From contig NC_135177.1 of the NCBI RefSeq assembly GCF_041146795.1, positions 7,914,560 through 7,978,559 on the forward strand: DNA of 64,000 nt. Reading direction: 5' to 3'. The first letter of the stretch is position 1. The number at the start of each line of letters is the position of its first letter. A model generated the notes under the pieces. That model was not told the origin of the DNA, ran no database searches, and was given only the letters and a program-made list of their open reading frames with translations. Source of the DNA: Maylandia zebra. Its lineage: Eukaryota > Chordata > Actinopteri > Cichliformes > Cichlidae. A program made the position numbers and the translations under genes. This document shows, one piece after another, positions 12,977 through 24,541 of the stretch.

Positions 12977-14068
12977 ATGATGGAGTTGACCACAAACTCC
13001 CTCAATCAAATCAATTCAACTGCTGTACCTGATGGAAATGGCCATATATTTAAGTATCCCGGGTTGAAGCAATCTCTCAACACCATGTCTATCATTGTTT
13101 ATTCCCTGATCTTTCTCCTTGGTGTGGTCGGGAATGGAGTGGTTATCTGGGTCACCGGGTTCAAAATGAAGAAAACTGTTAACACAGTTTGGTACCTCCA
13201 CCTTGCTGTGGCTGACTTCATCTTTGCGGCATATCTGCCTTTGAATGTGACATACAAGATTTTGGGGATGCACTGGCCGTTTGGTAAGATCATGTGCAGG
13301 CTGAACACCATGGTGCTCTTTCTGCACATGTTTGCCAGTGTCTACATTCTGGTGGTGATCAGTGTGGATAGATGTGTCTCTGTAGTGTGGCCTGTGTGGG
13401 CTCAGAATCACAGAAATATGCGTAAGGCGTCCTGTGTGAGTCTGTGTGTTTGGATACTGGCTTTCATTCTCAGCGCTCCATGCTTTTTCTTCAGGAACAC
13501 TGAGAAAGTGTTTGAGAAAGGCAAAATCCTCTGCTTCAACAGCTATGCTATTTCTGATAACTATGAATTACCATCTGTTATTCAGATGCAAAAGTTTCGT
13601 CATCAGGCCATGATCATCACCCGTTTCTTCCTGCTTTTTGTTGTTCCCTTCACTGTCATTGTGTCCTGTTACGCTGTCATCATCAAGCATCTCAAAAGAA
13701 ACCGTGTCCTGGCCAGCAAGTCAAGTCGCCCCCTCAAGATCATTGCTGCCATTATCATCACTTTTTTTCTGTGCTGGGCTCCCTTTCACATCATGAGTCT
13801 CATTGAGCTGGTGAAATTCAGAGCTGCTGCTCCAAATGAAACTTTAGTCTATGTCATTGCTGTTGGGAATCCTCTTACTAGAAGTTTGGCATTTTTTACC
13901 AGCTGCCTGAATCCACTGCTGTATGTGTTCATGGGACAAGATTTCAAGAAAGAAATCCGCAAATCCATCCTGAATTGGCTTGAGACTGCCTTCCAGGATG
14001 TGGAGGCACACTCTCACACTTACTCAAAGACCGAGGACACCAGTCAGAGCAAAGACAATCAGATTTGA
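12977..14068 (+). CDS. Class A GPCR, chemerin-like receptor 1 / formyl-peptide receptor type
   Basis: A 363-residue seven-transmembrane receptor. An acceptor-like TTATGTCGTAG at 12955-12965 lies just upstream of ATGATGGAG, so I start at 12977 rather than at the earlier in-frame ATG at 12920, which would be intronic. Visible landmarks: a glycosylation site NST in the N-terminus, TM2 LHLAVADF, the disulphide cysteine in KIMCRLN, DRC in place of DRY after TM3, VVWPVWAQNHR in loop 2, TM6 FFLCWAPFH and TM7 NPLLYVF. DRCVSVVWPVWAQNHR is the wording I associate with CMKLR1-type receptors, which couple to Gi and guide leukocytes to chemerin or resolvins. The acidic/serine tail carries potential phosphorylation sites. 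Ligand is inferred; related formyl-peptide or GPR33-type receptors are alternatives. Confidence 0.85.
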   Translation: MMELTTNSLNQINSTAVPDGNGHIFKYPGLKQSLNTMSIIVYSLIFLLGVVGNGVVIWVTGFKMKKTVNTVWYLHLAVADFIFAAYLPLNVTYKILGMHWPFGKIMCRLNTMVLFLHMFASVYILVVISVDRCVSVVWPVWAQNHRNMRKASCVSLCVWILAFILSAPCFFFRNTEKVFEKGKILCFNSYAISDNYELPSVIQMQKFRHQAMIITRFFLLFVVPFTVIVSCYAVIIKHLKRNRVLASKSSRPLKIIAAIIITFFLCWAPFHIMSLIELVKFRAAAPNETLVYVIAVGNPLTRSLAFFTSCLNPLLYVFMGQDFKKEIRKSILNWLETAFQDVEAHSHTYSKTEDTSQSKDNQI

Positions 14069-15193
14069 ATATTGACATGTGAAGCTGTCACCGACATGAT
14101 ACATTATTCATGTTATTTTTGGACTTAAAAAAACACATTCACACATCAAACCTTTTGCATAATCTTACAGTTTAATTTTAATATTAATATATTTAATATT
14201 GTTCTTTTCAATTAAAAAAAGTTACCGTAGAATAACAACAGTGAATTTATCCAAAACCATAATGTTGAAAATTTACTGGGTAATTTTCATTATGATATGA
14301 GATTTGAAAACAAAAAAGATTGTACTTGGACTTAATATTTGATGCTAAATAATAAAGAGTGCAAAAGATACTGACAGGAGTAACATCATAAGCTTGACTT
14401 TAAAACTGTGTATTATAATGTCTCCTTCAGGTAGAGAGAAATGAGTTATTGATGACTGCAGCAGCTATTGTGACTGCCTTAGAAACAACAGGAAAACCGA
14501 AGGTTTGAATAACATAACATCTTGCACATTAACCTTACAAACTTGAGGGGTTATGTTTTTTTTGTTAGCAATAGCTAAATGTTCTGTATTCAAAAAAGTG
14601 ACTGGGGTATACTCCCTTGGCATTTTAAAGGAGTGGCACTCCAGTTAAAAAAAAATGTATTGTCATTTTAAGGATTATCTCTAGCTATTCAGACCTATTT
14701 AGATAAGAATTTGTTGGTTAAATTTCATATCATTTTTTAAATCATCATCATCATTGTTGTTTATTCTAAGTGATATTTGATCATGTTAAATCTGTACTTA
14801 CACAAATAAAACCTTAAATATTGCAAAACCTGTGGGTTTTTTTTAGGAAAAGCTCAAAGTTCATTCCCAAAAGGTTGATTCTGTTCATCTGGAAGTCGCG
14901 TTTTTTGTGGGAGAAGCGTTTCGTCACTCATCCAAGTGACTTCTCAACTTACTGCAGGCTTTTCCAACCTCATAAAGAGTAAATTGACACAATAACTGAA
15001 ACTAGCCCACTGAATGAACATTGGGCTGTGAAGTCAGCTGCTTGATCAAAAATATGCACATAGCAGCACTGACAAATCCAAATATCTATAAAACAAAATG
15101 CACATTTCTTTGTTTCCATTAACACAGATTTGGGAATTTTTCCAATTATGGCCTTCAGAATCAGTTCACTTTCACACTCACCGGTGATCTTGA
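14069..15193. other. Non-coding; contains an interspersed repeat fragment
   Basis: No exon is seen. The stretch 14880-14945 (GTGGGAGAAGCGTTTCGTCA, then CTCATCCAAGTGACTTCTC) matches wording I know from a dispersed fish retroelement tail, possibly Penelope-like; class uncertain. Confidence 0.4.
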
Positions 15194-15322
15194 GACAGCG
15201 CGAGAAGGCCTGCAGTACTGCAGGCCTTCTCGCGCTGTCAAAATTGGTCATTGTAGCAGTTTGTAGCAATCGTGGTCTTAACTTTTGATCTGGACTCTCA
15301 AACTGCTACAATGACCAATTTT
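15194..15322. repeat. 46-bp perfect palindrome fused to a 24-bp-arm hairpin
   Basis: 15194-15239 is an exact inverted repeat with no spacer; each half starts GACAGCGCGAGAAGGCCTGC. It is followed directly by arms 15240-15263 and 15299-15322, which are exact reverse complements (AAAATTGGTCATTGTAGCAG...). The 35-bp loop contains GTGGTCTTAACTTTTGATCT, the terminal motif of the Tc1-type MITE found at 15599-15773. Confidence 0.95.
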
Positions 15323-15598
15323 CAAACAAAAATAAAACAACATTAAGAAGTAAAAAAAATATGTTTACAGCATTTTATAGATGAGAATCTAAATTTACTT
15401 CATTACAGATTGACAAATTTGCATTTGTTAAAAGAAAACCTAATAATATTTCCATTAAAATATTAAAATGTAAAATAATCATCAATCTTGCACAAAATCC
15501 CAAAAATCTATTTATGCAATTCCAGTTGCCTTTTTCACTTCTAACACAAACTTCAGAGGGCGCTGCTGTTCACTAAACGGAGAGAGCATCAACAAATA

Positions 15599-15773
15599 CA
15601 GTCCTGATCAGAAGTTTCAGATCAAGCGCTGTTTTTTTGTGAGCATTGCATGCTCACAAAAATGTTTCTCTTTGGATGTTGAAGCTCTACTCAGAACCTT
15701 TTTAAGATACAATCGTGCAAAATATAATTTTTTTTACCATTTTTCAAGTGGTCTTAACTTTTGATCTGGACCG
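15599..15773. mobile_element. Tc1-type MITE with TA target sites
   Basis: The left end CAGTCCTGATCAGAAGTTT and the right end ACTTTTGATCTGGACCG are imperfect inverted repeats, each next to TA (15597-15598 and 15774-15775). An internal near-palindrome GTGAGCATTGCATGCTCAC is present. 175 bp, no coding capacity. Confidence 0.75.
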
Positions 15774-16604
15774 TATCGATGGGATCTTAATAGTTGTGGA
15801 TTTTGCTTAGAAAAACTACAAATGACAGTTTAAATATTGAAAGTAGTTTGAGCCACTCTTTTAGACAGTTTTCTAGTCGAGGTTTGAGTTGTGACTTCTA
15901 CAAAATGAACACTTTCATAGATGCTGTTATGCCAAAATCTTCATGCGTGTACATGCACAGACCACATGTGCATAATGTTGTGCACATAAACTCACCGATG
16001 TATATGACAACTTTGTGGCATTAAATTTGTATTGTAATTTTAAAAAATGTAATACATACATTTAATAAAGTTTTAATAGACACCTTTCAAAACACTCAAG
16101 TACTCCTTATAAGCAAATCAAATAATAAATTCAAAGTCTGGATATTAACAGCTGGAAGACACAAAAACTCAGAGGACACAAAAGGCAAGAAGTAAGAAAG
16201 AGGAAAATATCCACAGGCAAATCCAGTGAACTGCACCTCAACAGTGTTTGTGGTCTTATAAGCTCTTCTGGGATTTTTAGTTTGCATACTTGGATGATTC
16301 AAATGAATGATTCATATATTATGCTAAATATATACAGATCTTTCTATTAAAGTCCCCCTCTACAGCCTGTTGTTTCTTAGATTCAGCAATGAAACTGAGG
16401 CTACGTCCACACGTACGTACGATCGTGGCTCAAGAGTTGGGAGATCGCCTTGTAATTGGAAGGTTGCTGGTTCGAGCCCTGGCTTGGACAGTCTCGGTTG
16501 TTGTGTCCTTGGGCAAGACACTTCACCCGTTGCCTACTGGTGGTGGTCAGAGGGCCCGGTGGCGCCAGTGTCCGGCAGCCTCGCCTCTGTCAGTGCGCCC
16601 CAGG

Positions 16605-16775
16605 TGTTGGCGTTGGGCTCTTTTAATAAAACTCCTCATTTAGGCGATAACGTGGAATCCCACCATCTTTATTCCAGCTCACTCTATGTTCATGACATAG
16701 CATCACCTCCTGTCTAGAAGGGTAAGTACTGCCCCCTAGTGGCGCATGATATTCACCAATATAGATTACACCACA
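16605..16775 (-). repeat. 3' LTR of the gypsy-type element
   Basis: 171 bp, nearly identical to 20951-21120. It begins TGTTGGCGTTGGG and ends ACACCACA on the plus strand. Confidence 0.95.
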
Positions 16776-16784
16776 TCCCCCTTA
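16776..16784 (-). promoter_or_regulatory. Polypurine tract
   Basis: The minus strand reads TAAGGGGGA immediately before the 3' LTR, the usual plus-strand primer position in LTR elements. Confidence 0.75.
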
Positions 16785-17015
16785 CTGAAGTCAGACTGGT
16801 ACATTCTTTTGTTCTTCAAACAAAACATAACTGCATATAGCTTTTTCAATACAGGCATACCCCAACATTTCAGGAAACATAAAGTCCGTATTGTCATAAA
16901 CACTTTTTCTTTTCAACCTGTAACAGAATAAACACTTTTTTTCTTTTCAACATGCTACTCTTAAAACCACAACTTAGCATTTGAAACACACTTTTCCGTT
17001 TTCAAACAATCAGCG

Positions 17016-20000
17016 TCACAGATCAAGTCTTTTCGGTTTAATCACCTCCCTACCAGACCGAGTTCTAACCACACCTGGTGTATGGGGTGCGCTTGGCTCA
17101 GAAACTGTCTCTGTAGGAGTAGCTTGGATCTGTGTGGCTTCGGTTTGAGCCTCTGTTTGCGGGATCGGCACAAGATGACTGCGGTTCCTTCTAATTGTCC
17201 CTTGGGGCCCACTGATGACGTACGATCGTGGAGTCGGGTGGACTGCTGTCACTGTGCCCTGTGCTCTTGCGTCCGTGATCCAGACTGGTTGTCCTGGCAC
17301 CAATTTATCCAGTTCTCTTGTTCTATGTCTCTTGTTAAAACTTTCGGTTTGTCTCAGCCGTTTCTCTCTCTCCGAACAACTAACCTGCTGAAAATCAGGC
17401 ATACGGGGCTGTAAGGTTTCAGGAAGCATTGGCAAGGTAGTACGAAGCCTGCGCCCCATGAGAAGTTGAGCCGGGCTGTAGCCATTTGCCAGTGCTGTTG
17501 TTCTGTATGCCAGCAACGCCTTGTATGGATCGCTAGCCTTTTTGAGGAGATTCTTGACGGTCTGGACGCCTCTCTCCGCTTCGCCGTTGCTCTGCGGGTA
17601 CCTGGGACTACTGGTAACATGCTCAAAACAGTAGTCCTTTGCAAAGTCTCTCATTTCTTGACATGCAAATTGTGGCCCATTATCGGTGATCAATACTTCA
17701 GGGATTCCATGGCGTGCAAATATTGACTTTAAATGCACAATCACATTGGCTGAACGAGTTGGACTGAGTTGAGCAATCTCGACATATCTCGAGAAGTAAT
17801 CCACTACTAACAGATAGTTTTTGTCTTTTAGTGTGAACAGATCAGCTCCTAAGTTCTGCCATGGCCTCTCAGGTAAACGTGTGGGCATAAGAGGTTCCCT
17901 CACATTAACTCTCTCCTGAATGCACAGCCTGCACTTAAGGACAAGTTCACCGATCTGGTTACTCAGGCCTGGCCACCACACTGCTTGTCGCGCACGTTCT
18001 CTACACTTGACTACTCCTTGGTGTCCCTCGTGTATTTTGTCCAGAACTGCGTTTCGCATGTTTGCAGGTATGACCAACCTTGTACCTCTCAGTAGTAGTC
18101 CATTGTGTACACTCAAAACTGCTCTTTCAGACCAGTAGTGCTTTACCACTCCCTGCAGCTGGTTCCTGTCCGGCCAGCCCTCTGCACAGTACTTCATGAC
18201 TTGCGAACAGACGCTGTCAGACTGCAGCTGCTCATGGAGATCTGAAAGGTTTTTGCTGCTAGTAGGAAGGCCCTCCAGCACTGTGTCAACGTAGATATCA
18301 GTGTCCTCCATAAGGTCATTGTCTCTGGGAATCACGTTGCCTGCCAACGGCAACCGTGACAGCGTGTCGGCTGTGGTGAGGCTTTTGCCTGGAATGTGCC
18401 TTATAGTGTAAGAATACCTCATCAGGCGCATGCGGAATCTCTGTATCCGCGGTGGAAGCAAATCCAGGGCTTGTCCTCCGAGTAGGCTCACTAGTGGCTT
18501 ATGGTCGGTCTCAAGCTCAAAGTGTAGCCCTAGAATAAAGTCACTGAATCTTTCACAGGCCCAGGTGAGCGCTAGCGCTTCTTTTTCCAGCTGAGCGTAG
18601 CGCTGCTCTGTGGCTGTCAATGATCGCGAGGCATACGCGACAGGTGACCACACGTCATTGTCTTTCTGTAGTAAGACTGCCCCCAACCTGTATGAAGAAG
18701 CATCTGCTGAGATCTTCTGGGGTTTGTTTGGGTTGTAGAGCTGTAGCACTGGTGCAGATGACAGTTCTTGTTTTAAACTGTTAAAGGCGTTTTGTTGCTC
18801 ATGCCCCCAGTACCACATGTTTTTAGTTGAAAGCAAGTCTCTCAGTGGTTTGTCTTTTTCAGAAAGGTTTGGGATGAATTTCCCCAGCTGGTTCACCATT
18901 CCTAAGAAGCTCCTAAGCTCACTCACAGTGCTTGGCTCTTTCATCTTCTGCACCGCGCTAGTTTTGTCAGGGTCGGGGCTCATGCCTTCAGATGACACAA
19001 TGAATCCTAAGAATTTCACTGTTCTTTTGCCAAACTCACATTTTGACATGTTCAGGGTGACGCCTGCCTTCTCTGCACTCATGTCGTGCTCCTCTCTCGT
19101 AGATCCCCAGACCAAGATGTCGTCCATGTGGCATACGACTCCCGCGAGGCCGGCTGTCACTTCTGTCACCATTATGTTTTGGAAATGCTCTGGTGCACTG
19201 GAAATACTAAATGGCAGACGGTTGAAATGGTACCTCCCAAATGGCGTAATAAATGTGGTGAGGAGAGCAGATTCTTTGGACAGCGGTATTTGCCAAACGC
19301 CCATGTTAGCATCGAGCTTGGAGAAATACTGCGCCCCTGTGAGCATGCCTAGTGTTTGGTCGACAGAGGGAAGAATATATCTTTCACGACACACCGACCC
19401 ATTTAAAGGTGTCATGTCCATGCAGATGCGGACTGTCTCTTTGTCCTTTTTAGGGGCTACGACCATGCCGCAACACCAGTCTGTGGGCTCCTCCACACGA
19501 CTGATCACCCCCAACTGTTCCATCCTCTGTAGCTCTGCTTTGACTTTGCCCAGTAGTGGGAGCGGAACACGCCTGGGCACTTTCAGTGAATAAGGTTTAG
19601 CGTCGGGCTTCAGCTTAATCGTGTACGGTTTTTGAACAAGCCCGAGCCCATCCCATAGCTTCGGGTACGCTTTCTTCACTGTCTCAAGGTCAACATTGTC
19701 CATTCGGGCAATTAGTTTCAGTCTCACAGAAGCTGTCCTGCTTAAGAGAGCTACACGCAGATTTCTGACTACATAGATTGTCTCTGCAGTGCTCCTGTCA
19801 CTGTAGGAAATGTCCTCCTTTGTGGACCCAAGCACGGTCAGTGCTGCACCTCCTGGTCCATACAGTGGCTTTTCAGCTTTTTGCAGATGCTCATTTTGCT
19901 GCTTAATGTCTTTGAATGTCTCTTCTGAGATAGCTGTGACATCTGCCCCCGAGTCTAATTTGAAGGTCATGCTTTTGCCTCTCACGCAGATGTTAGCAAG

Positions 20001-20908
20001 CCACGGGTCTTCTCCTGAATCCAGTTCACCTAGGAAGAGTCCATCTGCACAGTCTGCCACCTCATGCACAGCTGTAGACCTACAAACTCTCCCGTAGTGT
20101 CCACGTTTCCCGCAGTTGTGGCATTCTGCATTTTTAGCTGGGCACTGTGCTGCTGGGTGCATCTGTGTTTTTCCACATTTAAAACACGTTTTATTTTCTT
20201 GTTTTGTTATTTGTGGTTTTCGTGGCTTGAACTGCTTTTGCTCTCTGCTTCTGAATTTATTGGGCTGTGACTTTCTGACATGCACGGCGTCCATGGCTGT
20301 TTTGCCTGTGCTGCTTTCGCCTCTGAGGTCAGTTTGCTGTCTTTTTATTTCCTCAGATTGTCTCGCCATTGTGATAGCTTTGGTTAGCGTCAAATCTTTG
20401 TTGAGCTGCATTCTCTCCGACAGTGATGAATCTTTAAGACCCACAACGAGCCTATCCCTCAAAAGTTCATCGTGGAGTTCACCATATTCACAGTTTTCAG
20501 CGAGAGCATATAGAGCTGTTATGAAGGAGTCAAATGTTTCTGCTGGCTGTTGTACTCGCTTATTAAACTTTGCTCTTTCATAAATCACATTCTTTCTGGG
20601 GACAAAATGTCTGTCAAATGCGTTTCTGACCGCATCGTACATCGTCCCATGCAGTATACTAATGTGTTCACTTGGTTAGCATCAGTTGAACCATTCAGAT
20701 TACTTGCCATTCTGAAACGCTCGAAACGTCTGATCCACTTCTCCCATTCTTGGGGCTTTGCGAAGTCGAACGGTTCCGGTGGCTTGATGGTGAAAGTAGC
20801 CGCTGGTGGAGCTGCCGTAACCGGGCCAGGAGTCGCCGGTAATGCTGCTGCTTGCTCCGTCATTTTCGTCACTAGCCGTTCGCCAAGCTGACGGTTATTT
20901 TTTTCCAC
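17016..20908 (-). pseudogene. Gypsy-type gag-pol polyprotein, gag frame broken
   Basis: Gag starts at 20908 (MEKNNRQLGERL) and is open to about 20640, where frame and content jump. By comparison with the family, some codons are missing between VYCMG and YDAVRN. A single 1,208-codon frame then runs 20642-17016. It carries zinc knuckles (CFKCGK...; CHNCGKRGHYGRVC), protease DSGA (residue ~230), reverse transcriptase with HMDD (~506; His replaces the commoner Tyr), RNase H, an integrase zinc finger (VVKCRERARQAVWWPG) and a DDE core (GADLF, TDNGPQF, NGEAERG). Just after HMDDILVWGSTREEHD about nine residues seem to be missing. The domain order is gypsy-type; loss of the gag frame makes self-mobility unlikely. 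Confidence 0.93.
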
Positions 20909-20936
20909 TGTCTCTCTTCGCCGCTTAGAGCGAGTG

Positions 20937-20950
20937 CACTTCTGACACCA
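20937..20950 (-). promoter_or_regulatory. Primer binding site, tRNA-Leu type
   Basis: The minus strand reads TGGTGTCAGAAGTG directly after the 5' LTR. This is complementary to the 3' end of vertebrate tRNA-Leu (CACTTCTGACA plus CCA) over 14 bases. Confidence 0.8.
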
Positions 20951-21120
20951 TGTTGCGTTGGGCTCTTTTAATAAAACTCCTCATTTAGGCGATAACGTGG
21001 AATCCCACCATCTTTATTCCAGCTCACTCTATGTTCATGACATAGCATCACCTCCTGTCTAGAAGGGTAAGTACTGCCCCCTAGCGGCGCATGATATTCA
21101 CCAATATAGATTACACCACA
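20951..21120 (-). repeat. 5' LTR of the gypsy-type element
   Basis: 170 bp, partner of 16605-16775. It lies beside the primer binding site and is followed by the target duplication CCAGG. Confidence 0.95.
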
Positions 21121-22322
21121 CCAGGGTGGCTACAATGTAGCTTGCCATCACCAGTGTGTGAATGTGTGGGTGGATGACTGGATATGTAAAGCGCTTTGGG
21201 GTCCTTAGGGACTAGTAAAGCGCTATATAAATACAGGCCATTTACGTACATAGGTATTTTTGAAAACGGAGATTTTCCATTTTCGTAACAAAACAAAAAA
21301 ATCCCATCCACATGTGCAGTTTTGAAAAAATATCTCCATCCACATGTCAACGCTAAAAACGAAATGTTGGCCAATCAGAAGCAGCCTGGGAGGGAAAGGC
21401 TAAACAAGGTTTTGTACACTCACAAAACCTCAAGTACTTCCAAAAAGTTTTTGTTTTCCTGGAATGGCAGATAATTTTGCGTTACTTTTCAAGTGCCTTC
21501 AACATTTCAAAAGTTAATAACTAAAGACAGTATTTTGGGTGGTGTAGACACACAACTTGGGAATAAACTAAATGCATACAGCATACATGAATTTATTTTT
21601 TAAAGAAAAGTAAATTTATTCAAAACCGATGTCGGGATTTGAGTTGTGACAGCAGCAGTGTTGAGTGTAGAAGCCACGTTCGAAGTTCACTCTGACGCCT
21701 CTGTCTTTGTAAATGGAGGGACAGTAACTGTGTGTGTATATGCAAGTGTGTAAAAACTGCAGATAGTCAGATTAACAGCAACAGTATTTTGTCTCTATCC
21801 ATCATTGTGGAAATAATCTCATGTAAACAATAACGTGGCGCACAGCGTCACGTCAAATTAGGCGCACACCATAAACGAGGGAGGGCACCAAGATGGCGGC
21901 TTGAACAGTCGTGTTTTTTCAGGAGCTCCAAAAGACAGTAAAATTTGCTGTAACTTTGTTCTCCCTCCACTTGAATTACAACCATGGATGCCCAAAAGAT
22001 TATTAAGCATGCAAAGCTGCAATTTGTGCCGTCAAACTCCAATGCTAAGACGTTTTCTAGTGCTGGGCGATATATCGAGTTTTTAAAAAATATCGATTTT
22101 ATTTTTTATAAATATATAAATATTTTTATACAATACATAAGATGTGACAATATCGTTTATATCGATATAGTCTATGTTGCGTTATAATTACACTTGTGGA
22201 ACCCCTATTTTGCCTCTCTCTCGTCTGGGTTTGTCTGCCCTGCCTCTCTCCCTCACTGAACACAACACCCGCCCCATCGCTACACCTCCAGTTGGTGAAA
22301 CACGTTACATTTCATGGAAGAC

Positions 22323-24541
22323 TGGGAACTGAAAACTGCCTGTCTCCAGACCAGCTACTTTCCTCAAGACCACACCGGATAGCATATAGCAGAAGCCCTG
22401 CAGGATGTCCTCAAAACCTGGAAGCTCAACCCAGCGGGACTGGTTGCTATAACAACTGACAACGGGGCTAATATTGTCAAGGCAGTTCAACTGAACAAGT
22501 GGTCGAGGATCCAGTGTTTTGGTCACAGGCTTCATCTGGCCATTGGTGAGTGCAATACTGAATTTGTTGATTTGAAAAAAAAAAATGCTAATAAATGTAA
22601 AAGTCGATAGAGTCACTTGCAGAGCTAAACATGCCTATGGACCACAAGACAAATATTTTTACAAGTCATAGCCAGTAGAGGTGGGAATCACCATACATCC
22701 CTCGATACGATATTATTACAATACTTAACGCACGATACGATTTTATTGCAATTTTTTAAAATATTTTAGCTATTCTGAACTATGCAATTTGTGAAAACTA
22801 TGCAGCCCTTTCAGCAACTGAAGAATTTTAAGTAAATTAAAACAAAATATAATTTTACATTAAATAAAAAAGTTTTAAACTTAATTAAAATAAAACATGT
22901 CTTAAATTAAAATAAGTAAACTGTCATGTTTATTGCTGCCATAAAAAAAGTTAAACACATTTGGACAGTGCAGGAATGTCAGGATTCTTGCTCAGAAAAA
23001 GGATCAACATGCTCTGAAGTCAGAGCATGTTCCAGTCCACGAAAACTTTTTTTGTAACAAAATATCAATTTCTGCTGTCCCTGTATCGATACATTATTAG
23101 CAAACAAAATATCACGATACTACACAGTATCGATTTTTCCCCCCACCCCTAATAGCCAGCATATACATCTATCACTTAGAAATCAAAAGTTAGTTGAATA
23201 AATTAATAAACTATCCCTATTAAATCCAATAAACGTATTGGGGTGTATTTGTGCTTGTATTAGATTGAGGATTGTGACACTAAATGAGGACCCCAGCTGA
23301 GACAAGACAGGGATACATTTTTAAATACATTGTGAGATTAAAAGGTGTAAAAAAAATAGACGTTCCAAACATTTGCTGGTGATTTTACCAAGATAGTTTA
23401 ACTAGAACCATTTCTAGGTTATACAATACAAGACACATTTTGCAAATATTGTTAAGTCTTATGCATCACATTTTATACAACTGAGATGGATATTAATTTG
23501 CCTTTGAGTGATTTGCATCTTAACATAACAATTAAAGTGATTTTAAAAGTTTGTATTTTGTGTGTCACAGGACATGCTATGGATGATGCCCGCATTACCC
23601 GGGCTATTTCTCGGTGTAAGAAAGTCATCAGCAGCTTCTCCTATAGCTGGAGGAAGAGAAGAGAGCTGGCTGAAGTGCAAATACAGCTGGGTCTTCCAAG
23701 TCACCAGCTACTCACAGAGGCAACAACTCGCTGGGGATCAAGGCTTCTGATGATTTAGAGGGTTCTGAAGCAGGAAAGAGCACTTTCTAAAGTCCTCTCT
23801 GTCGACATGAAAACCAGACCTCTAGTCCCTACTTGGCAGGACATAGAGGTCCTGGAAGCAGTTCAGAAAGCTCTCAAACCCTGTCAGGACTTAACTGATG
23901 CACTTTCAGGAGAGAAGTATGTGACCCTGTCATATGTCAGACCTGTGCTACACCTGTTTAACACTAGCCTCCTGGCAACTGGAGAGGAGGATAGTGAGCT
24001 GTGTAAATCCATCAAGACCCGCATTGTGGATTACCTCAACAATAAATATGCAGATCCATCTACCAGTGACCTGTTGGACATTGCTTCTTTTGTGGATCCA
24101 TGGTTCAGGGCAAAATACACCCCAAGTGAGAAGATTAATGCACTAAAACATAAACTCATCTTGGAGGCAGAGTCTCTGCTCAGCTATCAGGGTACGTGTT
24201 TGTCTGAGCTGCCTGATCCAGCCGTGCCTGAGTCTGCAGACCGAGAAGAAGCAGCAGTAGAACACAAAAGAGATCAAAAGAGATCACTGGCAAGCTTCTT
24301 CCAGCACAGCACAGCCACCAACACTGGTTTCACAAAAAGGGAGGCAATCGAAAATGAATTTTCTAGCTACCTGTTGTCAGTTTGTGTAGAGAGTGATGCT
24401 GACCCTCTCAAATGGTGTGCAGCTATCAGCTCCCCTTCTGGAAGGATTTTTAGTTGCAGTGGAAACATTGTAACCTGCCACAGGGCATCCTTGAAGCCTG
24501 ATAATGTTGACAGATTAGTTTTCCTGGCACAAAATCCGTAA
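22323..24541 (+). pseudogene. hAT transposase (ZBED-like), two visible exons with stops and a deletion
   Basis: Exon 22323-22545 encodes WELKTACLQTSYFPQDHTG, a TAG stop, then LVAITTDNGANIVKA and CFGHRLHLAI, ending at a GTGAGT donor. Exon 23571-24541 resumes with GHAMDDARITRA, has a TAG at 23756, then YVTLSYVRPVLHLFNTSLLA and IASFVDPWFRAKY. At the C-terminus DPLKWCAAISSPSGRIFSCS shows that the first part of the hATC dimerisation box (the W..FP.L...Y stretch) is deleted, while FSCSGNIVT and LKPDNVDRLVFLAQN remain. The N-terminal BED finger was not found. Inactive. Confidence 0.9.
22676..23151. mobile_element. hAT MITE nested in the hAT intron
   Basis: It starts TAGAGGTGGGAATCACC and ends CCCCCCACCCCTA, imperfect inverted repeats, with an exact 8-bp duplication ATAGCCAG at 22668-22675 and 23152-23159. 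476 bp, AT-rich, no ORF. Confidence 0.92.

Larger units (their letters stand above)
16605..21120 (-). mobile_element. LTR retrotransposon, Ty3/gypsy type, both LTRs present
   Basis: It spans 4,516 bp with LTRs at both ends and a 5-bp target duplication CCAGG (16600-16604 and 21121-21125). In sense orientation each LTR starts TGTGGTGT and ends CAACA. Gag-pol runs on the minus strand. A tRNA-Leu-type primer binding site and a purine tract sit at the expected places. The two LTRs differ by about two events (a one-base indel near the outer end and T/C in CTAGTGG/CTAGCGG), so insertion is fairly recent. Gag carries a deletion, so this copy is probably non-autonomous. Confidence 0.95.
16421..21243 (+). 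mobile_element. tRNA-derived SINE (AFC-like), split by an LTR retrotransposon
   Basis: The head 16421-16604 has a pol III A-box-like TGGCTCAAGAGTTGG and a B box GGTTCGAGCCC. The remainder resumes at 21126-21243 and ends in AAATACAGGCCATTT. The flanking 6-bp repeat ACGTAC (16415-16420 and 21244-21249) fits a target duplication. A second copy at 63443-63758 shows the uninterrupted order, which proves the split. I recall this SINE as the African cichlid AFC family; that name is from memory. Confidence 0.9.
16401..21870. mobile_element. Non-autonomous DNA transposon, copy A (split by SINE+LTR insertion)
   Basis: The terminus CTACGTCCACACGTACGTAC lies at 16401-16420 and continues after the nested insertion at 21244 (ACGTACATAGGTATTTTTG). 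The interior 21244-21866 shares long stretches with copies at 27540-27905 and 28264-28822, for example GACAGTAACTGTGTGTGTAT and GTGGCGCACAGCG. Copy A breaks off near 21870, where L1 sequence starts. No transposase is present, and I cannot assign a superfamily. Confidence 0.75.

Noticed and set aside
16421..16500. tRNA gene candidate
   Set aside because: A and B boxes belong to a SINE head; no cloverleaf with an anticodon arm could be drawn. The same applies to 29388-29608, 35228-35308 and 63443-63520.
16370..16717. ORFs of 84-115 codons, repeated near 63311-63679
   Set aside because: They are read-through of the AFC-like SINE and LTR, not genes.
18817..19593. 258-codon plus-strand ORF
   Set aside because: It is the antisense shadow of the gypsy-type pol gene and has no motifs of its own.
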